Source: Granulosicoccus sp036478595 (GTDB lineage: Bacteria > Pseudomonadota > Gammaproteobacteria > Granulosicoccales > Granulosicoccaceae). Taken from it: a stretch of 64,000 nt of DNA. Below, in pieces: positions 60,945-64,000 of the stretch. The stretch lies in contig JAZGEF010000036.1 of assembly GCA_036478595.1 (NCBI GenBank), forward strand, positions 124,001 to 188,000, given 5' to 3'. The first letter of the stretch is position 1; every line of letters begins with the position of its first letter. Both the position numbers and the translations under genes were made by a program. The notes under the pieces were generated by a model. The model did no database searches and was not told where the DNA came from. It saw only the letters and a list, made by a program, of their open reading frames with translations.

Positions 60945-61412
60945 ATGGACACCATAAATAAGCTTCGACACATTCTTGGTAATGCTCAGGTTATCGCTCT
61001 GGTTGGCTTGTCTGACAAACCTTATCGCCCAAGTCATTTTGTCGGCAAGTATCTCATCGAGCATCACTTCACGATTATTCCGGTTAATCCATTCGTGGAT
61101 GAAATACTGGGTCGAAAATCCTATGCATCACTAGCTGACATTCCGCGGGCTGTTGATATTGTCGATTGTTTCAGGCGTAGCGAAGACATGCCCGATCTTG
61201 CCAGGGAAGCTGTCGCTATCGGCGCTGGCGTATTGTGGATGCAACTATCGGTTATCAATGAGGAGGCCAAACAGATAGCGGAAACCGCTGGGCTTGAAGT
61301 CGTCATGGATCGCTGTACCAAAATAGAGCATGCCAGGATTTTTGGTGGGCTTAACTATGCTGGAGTCAACACGGGCATCATTTCGTCTAATCGCACGCGT
61401 GAAACACGCTGA
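60945..61412 (+). CDS. CoA-binding (YccU/CoA_binding) protein
   Basis: 155 residues of a Rossmann-type CoA-binding domain: ALVGLSDKPYRPSHFVGKYL, IIPVNPFVDEILGRKSY, FRRSEDMPDLAREAVAIGAGVLWMQ and VMDRCTKIEHAR are the conserved blocks. Function is not established for this family. It precedes the O-acetylhomoserine sulfhydrylase gene by 12 bases and is probably co-transcribed. Confidence 0.88.
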   Translation: MDTINKLRHILGNAQVIALVGLSDKPYRPSHFVGKYLIEHHFTIIPVNPFVDEILGRKSYASLADIPRAVDIVDCFRRSEDMPDLAREAVAIGAGVLWMQLSVINEEAKQIAETAGLEVVMDRCTKIEHARIFGGLNYAGVNTGIISSNRTRETR

Positions 61413-61424
61413 GGGCTGTAAGGC

Positions 61425-62756
61425 ATGAGCGACGAATCATCAAACACAAGTGGTGATAGTAAACCACTTGAGCAAATAGACAGAGTATTCGCCGACGAGA
61501 CTTTATGTCTACACGCTGGGCAAATACCGGACCCACAAACGGGTTCTAGAGCCCCGCCTATTTATCAAACCAGTTCGTACGTGTTTGATAACGCCGACCA
61601 TGCCGCCAGTTTGTTTAACCTGCAAACTTTCGGCAATGTGTATTCCCGTCTAAGTAATCCCACCAATGCCATGCTCGAAGAGCGTATCGCCTCGCTAGAA
61701 CATGGGCGGGCTGCACTTGCAGTGGCCTCTGGAATGGCAGCTCAAATGGTGACATTACTAACACTGGTTAATGCCGGAGACGAAATTGTGGCCGCTCGCA
61801 CCTTGTACGGCGGCAGTTATTCACAGATGGATGTCAACCTAAGGCGGTTAGGAATATCAACAACTTTTGTCGATCCCGACGGGCCTGAGAATTTCCGTGC
61901 AGCGGTAACACCTAAAACAAAACTACTATTTGCTGAGACAGTGGGTAACCCCAATCTCAATGTGCTGGATATTGAGGCCGTAGCCGCTATTGCCAACGAA
62001 GCTGGTATCCCCTTGGTATTAGATAACACGGTACCTTCACCTTACTTGTGCAAGCCGATTGATTTTGGTGCTGATATCGTCATTCACTCCGCGACTAAAT
62101 TTATAGGCGGGCATGGTACGTCCATTGGTGGCTTATTGGTTGAGTCAGGAAAGTTTCCCTGGGATAACGGTAATTTCCCATCGATGGTTGACGCATCCGA
62201 CGGTTATCACGGTGTACGTTTTTATGAAACCTTCGGTGACTTTGCTTTTACCATGAAGGCGCGCATGGAATACCTGCGTACCTTGGGCCCAAGCCTTAGC
62301 CCGTTTAACGCCTTCACTTTTTTACAAGGTGTTGAGACGCTACCCATACGAATGGATAGGCACTGCGAAAACGCATTGGCGGTAGCGCAATTTTTGCAGA
62401 ACCACCCACTGGTTGCCTGGGTTAACTACCCCGGCCTTCGCAATAACCCCTACTATGATCTTGCGAAAAAATACATGCCACGCGGTGCCAGTGCGATTCT
62501 TACGTTCGGTGTGAAGGGTGGTTTCTCTGCAAGTGAAAAGTTTATCGACAATACGCAGTTCTTAAGTCATCTTGCTAATATAGGTGATGCGAAATCGTTG
62601 ATCATCCATCCAGCATCAACTACGCATCGCCAATTAAACGAAGAACAGCAATTGGCTGCGGGTGTTAAATCCGATATGGTGCGTATTTCAGTTGGTATTG
62701 AGAATATTGACGACATACTCTGGGATATCGACCAAGCGCTGTCGGCAACACGATAG
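61425..62756 (+). CDS. metY: O-acetylhomoserine (thiol)-lyase
   Basis: 443 residues of the Cys/Met metabolism PLP family. It makes homocysteine (with sulfide) or methionine (with methanethiol) from O-acetylhomoserine. Shown by CLHAGQIPDPQTGSRAPPIY, YSRLSNPT, SGMAAQM, and the PLP Lys in HSATKFIGGHGTS; the 40-residue insert around KFPWDNGNFPSMV distinguishes MetY from MetB/MetZ. It is followed by an acyl-CoA synthetase gene. Confidence 0.92.
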   Translation: MSDESSNTSGDSKPLEQIDRVFADETLCLHAGQIPDPQTGSRAPPIYQTSSYVFDNADHAASLFNLQTFGNVYSRLSNPTNAMLEERIASLEHGRAALAVASGMAAQMVTLLTLVNAGDEIVAARTLYGGSYSQMDVNLRRLGISTTFVDPDGPENFRAAVTPKTKLLFAETVGNPNLNVLDIEAVAAIANEAGIPLVLDNTVPSPYLCKPIDFGADIVIHSATKFIGGHGTSIGGLLVESGKFPWDNGNFPSMVDASDGYHGVRFYETFGDFAFTMKARMEYLRTLGPSLSPFNAFTFLQGVETLPIRMDRHCENALAVAQFLQNHPLVAWVNYPGLRNNPYYDLAKKYMPRGASAILTFGVKGGFSASEKFIDNTQFLSHLANIGDAKSLIIHPASTTHRQLNEEQQLAAGVKSDMVRISVGIENIDDILWDIDQALSATR

Positions 62757-62779
62757 TGTTAGACTAAAAAGGTAAACTC

Positions 62780-64000
62780 ATGTCAGTATACGAAGGCGAA
62801 GAACTCAGGCGTAGGCAAGCCAATTTTACTGCCTTGTCGCCGGTATCGATGCTCAAACGCACTGAGCGAGTACATGGCCATCGCACTGCACAGATTCATG
62901 GCAATATCCGCCGCAGTTGGGCACAAGTTGGCGAACGGTGTCACCGCTTAGCATCCGCACTTCAAGCTCGTGGTGTTGGCAAGGGCGATACCGTATCGTT
63001 GTTGGCACCCAATATTCCAGAAGCATTTGAATGTGCGCTTGCCGTGCCAATGTTGGGTGCCGTGCTAAACGCAAACAACACTCGCCTTGATGCAAGTACC
63101 ATTGCTTATATTCTTGATCATGGTGAAGCTACTGTATTTCTAGTCGATACTGAATTAAGCGAAGCCGCGAATGCAGCAGTTGCCGAAACAGGCCGCGACA
63201 TTCTGATAATTGATATCGAAGATGCCGAAGGCCCGGGCGGGGATCGCATCGGTTCGCTAACTTACAATGACTTATTGGCTGAAGGCGATCCAAACTTTAG
63301 CTATAGCCTGCCGGATGATGAATGGGATGCACTGGCACTAAACTACACCTCGGGTACCACGGGTAAACCAAAAGGCGTGGTGTATTCGCATCGTGGCGCT
63401 TATACCAACGCGGTTAACAACGCCATTACCTGGTCGATGCCACATCATCCCGTTTATCTATGGACACTCCCACTGTTTCATTGCAATGGCTGGTGTTTTC
63501 CATGGACAATTACATTGCTTGCTGGTACCCATGTATTCTTGCGCGCGCCACGTGCTGATGCCATCTTTGATGCATTTGCAGAACACGGCGTTACACATCT
63601 GTGTGGCGCACCGATCATCATGTCGTTGATTTCTGGTGCGGCTGCTGAAGATAGAAGGGAATATTCACAGACCATAGATATGATGACAGCGGCTGCACCG
63701 CCACCCGCAACCGTTATCGCAGCAATCGAAGCGCTTAATATTAACGTCACCCATGTATATGGCTTAACCGAAGTGTATGGCCCGGCAGTGGTGTGCGCAT
63801 GGCAACCCGAATGGGATAGCTTGCCAGTTGACGAACGAGCTAAGTTAAAAGCGCGCCAGGGTGTAGCGTATGAACTTGAAGAAGATGTATTAGTGCTTGA
63901 TCCTAAAACCTCAAAGCCAGTGCCTTGGGATGGAGAAACTCAAGGCGAGATAGCGTTCCGCGGCAATATTGTGATGAAGGGCTACCTAAAGCAAGTTAAA
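62780..64000 (+). CDS. Acyl-CoA synthetase (AMP-forming), partial at window end
   Basis: The first 407 codons of an ANL-superfamily ligase, open to the window edge. P-loop YTSGTTGKPKGV, the PLFHCNGWCFPW segment and YGLTEVYGP are present. The HCNGW feature occurs in medium/short-chain and methylmercaptopropionate-type (DmdB-like) ligases, so substrates such as MMPA or fatty acids are possible. It starts 23 bases after metY. Confidence 0.9.
   Translation, partial: MSVYEGEELRRRQANFTALSPVSMLKRTERVHGHRTAQIHGNIRRSWAQVGERCHRLASALQARGVGKGDTVSLLAPNIPEAFECALAVPMLGAVLNANNTRLDASTIAYILDHGEATVFLVDTELSEAANAAVAETGRDILIIDIEDAEGPGGDRIGSLTYNDLLAEGDPNFSYSLPDDEWDALALNYTSGTTGKPKGVVYSHRGAYTNAVNNAITWSMPHHPVYLWTLPLFHCNGWCFPWTITLLAGTHVFLRAPRADAIFDAFAEHGVTHLCGAPIIMSLISGAAAEDRREYSQTIDMMTAAAPPPATVIAAIEALNINVTHVYGLTEVYGPAVVCAWQPEWDSLPVDERAKLKARQGVAYELEEDVLVLDPKTSKPVPWDGETQGEIAFRGNIVMKGYLKQVK

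Noticed and set aside
1..64000. CRISPR arrays, integrases, prophage or insertion sequences
   Set aside because: No regularly spaced repeats, transposase or integrase motifs were found on either strand.

Overview
The window looks like chromosomal DNA of a free-living gammaproteobacterium. The evidence is a one-piece tmRNA gene with the tag ANDDNYAMAA, the order rlmN-pilW-hisS-yfgM-bamB-der, a single-chain PurL of gammaproteobacterial length, MsrP/MsrQ, and a cytochrome c maturation operon ending in ccmH. It is not enterobacterial: mdh is the type-2 form, rodZ and ispG are missing from the hisS cluster, and many genes start with GTG or TTG. A marine heterotroph is a reasonable guess, but nothing here proves it. 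No CRISPR array, integrase, transposase, prophage or insertion sequence was seen.

Layout. 1-603: end of the ccm operon (ccmG tail, ccmH). 745-5689: a complete branched-chain/aromatic-type ABC transporter (SBP, LivH, LivM, LivG, LivF) closed by a 92-residue regulator that resembles only the DNA-binding half of BoxR/BzdR. 5673-7385: leftward operon of a coiled-coil protein and two small lipoproteins. 7588-9808: an MFS and an AEC transporter. 9935-12591: glutaryl-CoA dehydrogenase with a D-2-hydroxyglutarate-dehydrogenase-like flavoprotein. 12751-17674: three coupled genes for a membrane adaptor, a PqqD/M50 metalloprotease/HlyD fusion and a second adaptor, without an ABC ATPase. 17721-23848: a c-di-GMP and phosphorelay group (REC-GGDEF, hybrid kinase with two HPt domains, REC-GGDEF-EAL). 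23876-29135: leftward vitamin B12 uptake operon behind a cobalamin riboswitch, with a predicted beta-propeller surface lipoprotein between btuB and btuCD.

29340-31126: class III aminotransferase and a GFA-family protein. 31155-31798: decayed gene fragments. 31832-35287: a large lipoprotein combining a galactose-oxidase-like copper radical oxidase with four PA14 domains. 35527-39935: a second full Liv-type ABC transporter, leftward. 39936-40690: remnants of an Old Yellow Enzyme family gene. 40755-46785: periplasmic msrA, ssrA (leftward), purL and a HAD hydrolase. 46818-49350: an orphan acidic protein and a stand-alone DUF4011-like protein. 49586-52924: msrPQ, mdh, nrdR. 53190-54334: a proteasome/HslV-like Ntn hydrolase and ndk. 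54371-60863: the rlmN-pilW-hisS-yfgM-bamB-der housekeeping cluster. 60945-64000: CoA-binding protein, O-acetylhomoserine sulfhydrylase, and the first part of an acyl-CoA synthetase cut by the window edge.

How the genes fit together. Two solute-binding uptake systems plus glutaryl-CoA dehydrogenase suggest use of amino acids and possibly aromatic acids, since benzoyl-CoA and lysine routes can both end in glutaryl-CoA. MsrA and MsrPQ give periplasmic methionine sulfoxide repair. The most unusual parts are the M50/HlyD cluster, the BtuG-like lipoprotein in a proteobacterial B12 operon, the DUF4011 protein without its usual helicase, the four-PA14 copper radical oxidase, and the truncated BoxR-like regulator.
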